NCBI GenBank assembly: GCA_033558025.1
Contig: JAUCEF010000004.1
Location: 992,001-1,056,000 of the forward strand
Origin: Phytophthora sp. 'mugwort'
Lineage: Eukaryota > Oomycota > Peronosporomycetes > Peronosporales > Peronosporaceae
DNA: 64,000 nucleotides
Reading direction: 5' to 3'
Below, in pieces: positions 63,816 to 64,000 of the stretch. The first letter of the stretch is position 1; every line of letters begins with the position of its first letter. Made by a program: the position numbers and the translations under genes. Under the pieces are notes generated by a model. It saw only the letters and a program-made list of their open reading frames with translations. It had not been told where the DNA came from and did no database searches.

Positions 63816-64000
63816 AAGCGGTACCACGACCACCCACACTACGTTCTAATCGAGCGCCTCGAGTTCCTCGGCCATCGCAACGACCCAAGTGTCTTTGAAC
63901 CCGCTCCGCATGGCCTGCCCGTAGTTCCTAGTGACCGCCTGTAAGGCAAGCACCGCGTGCCGGTCAGCACGCCTAGGTCATCACCCTCACGGGCGTGCTG

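Noticed and set aside
1..64000. RXLR or Crinkler effector genes
   Set aside because: I looked for a signal peptide followed by RXLR/EER or LxLFLAK-type motifs. Only isolated look-alikes without a secretion signal were seen (for example in short frames of the first kilobases).
1..64000. CRISPR arrays, bacterial operons, rRNA or tRNA genes
   Set aside because: No regularly spaced repeats and no rRNA cores were seen. tRNAs cannot be excluded by eye; tRNAscan-SE would settle it.

Overview
The window looks like a piece of an oomycete nuclear genome, most likely Phytophthora or a close relative (inference). The reasons are intron-poor genes with short GT-AG introns of about 44-112 nt, leucine-rich-repeat receptor-like kinases of the TKL group, small SANT/Myb-like proteins of a type common in oomycetes, and many decayed MULE, pogo, mariner, piggyBac, PIF/Harbinger, Ty1/copia and Ty3/gypsy remnants packed between gene-dense blocks. 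No rRNA or CRISPR is visible, and I saw no tRNA by eye.

Layout. 1-6 kb is transposon debris: a Mutator-like transposase in reverse, a second MULE forward, a piggyBac fragment and a pogo-type helix-turn-helix fragment. 6.3-8.8 kb is an intact coiled-coil protein gene. 8.9-14.8 kb is a large inverted duplication: two near-identical ~0.97 kb arms, each carrying a 111-residue AP2-like protein gene. Its spacer holds a 2.8 kb pogo-type element with matching terminal inverted repeats and a TA target duplication, which contains a broken SANT/Myb-like gene. 16.0-18.4 kb is a two-exon FHA-domain gene.

19.7-28.3 kb is a tandem array of three LRR receptor-like TKL kinases whose exons follow the LRR units. 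28.8-32.0 kb is a tail-to-tail pair of AGC-type kinases. 32.4-34.8 kb is a tail-to-tail pair of lipid enzymes: a CTP-dependent dolichol/phytol/diacylglycerol-kinase-like membrane protein and a PGS1-type phosphatidylglycerophosphate synthase.

35-57.6 kb is a retroelement and DNA-transposon graveyard. It includes a mariner-like, a pogo/DDE_1, a MULE, a PIF/Harbinger and a copia fragment, a degenerate 6.2 kb gypsy element with a chromodomain, an antisense gypsy gag fragment, and a 4.2 kb copia element with two recognisable LTRs but no reverse transcriptase region.

58.2-62.7 kb encodes an Enhancer-of-zeste (PRC2 H3K27 methyltransferase) homologue in reverse. An in-frame intron may fuse it to a serine-rich protein with SUMO-interaction-like motifs directly upstream. 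A broken copy of part of its SET domain lies at 63.25-63.58 kb.

Several long open frames begin at GTG or TTG. For likely genes I moved the start to the first in-frame ATG, and I joined exons by reading GT-AG junctions that keep the frame. All exon models are by eye and need transcript support.
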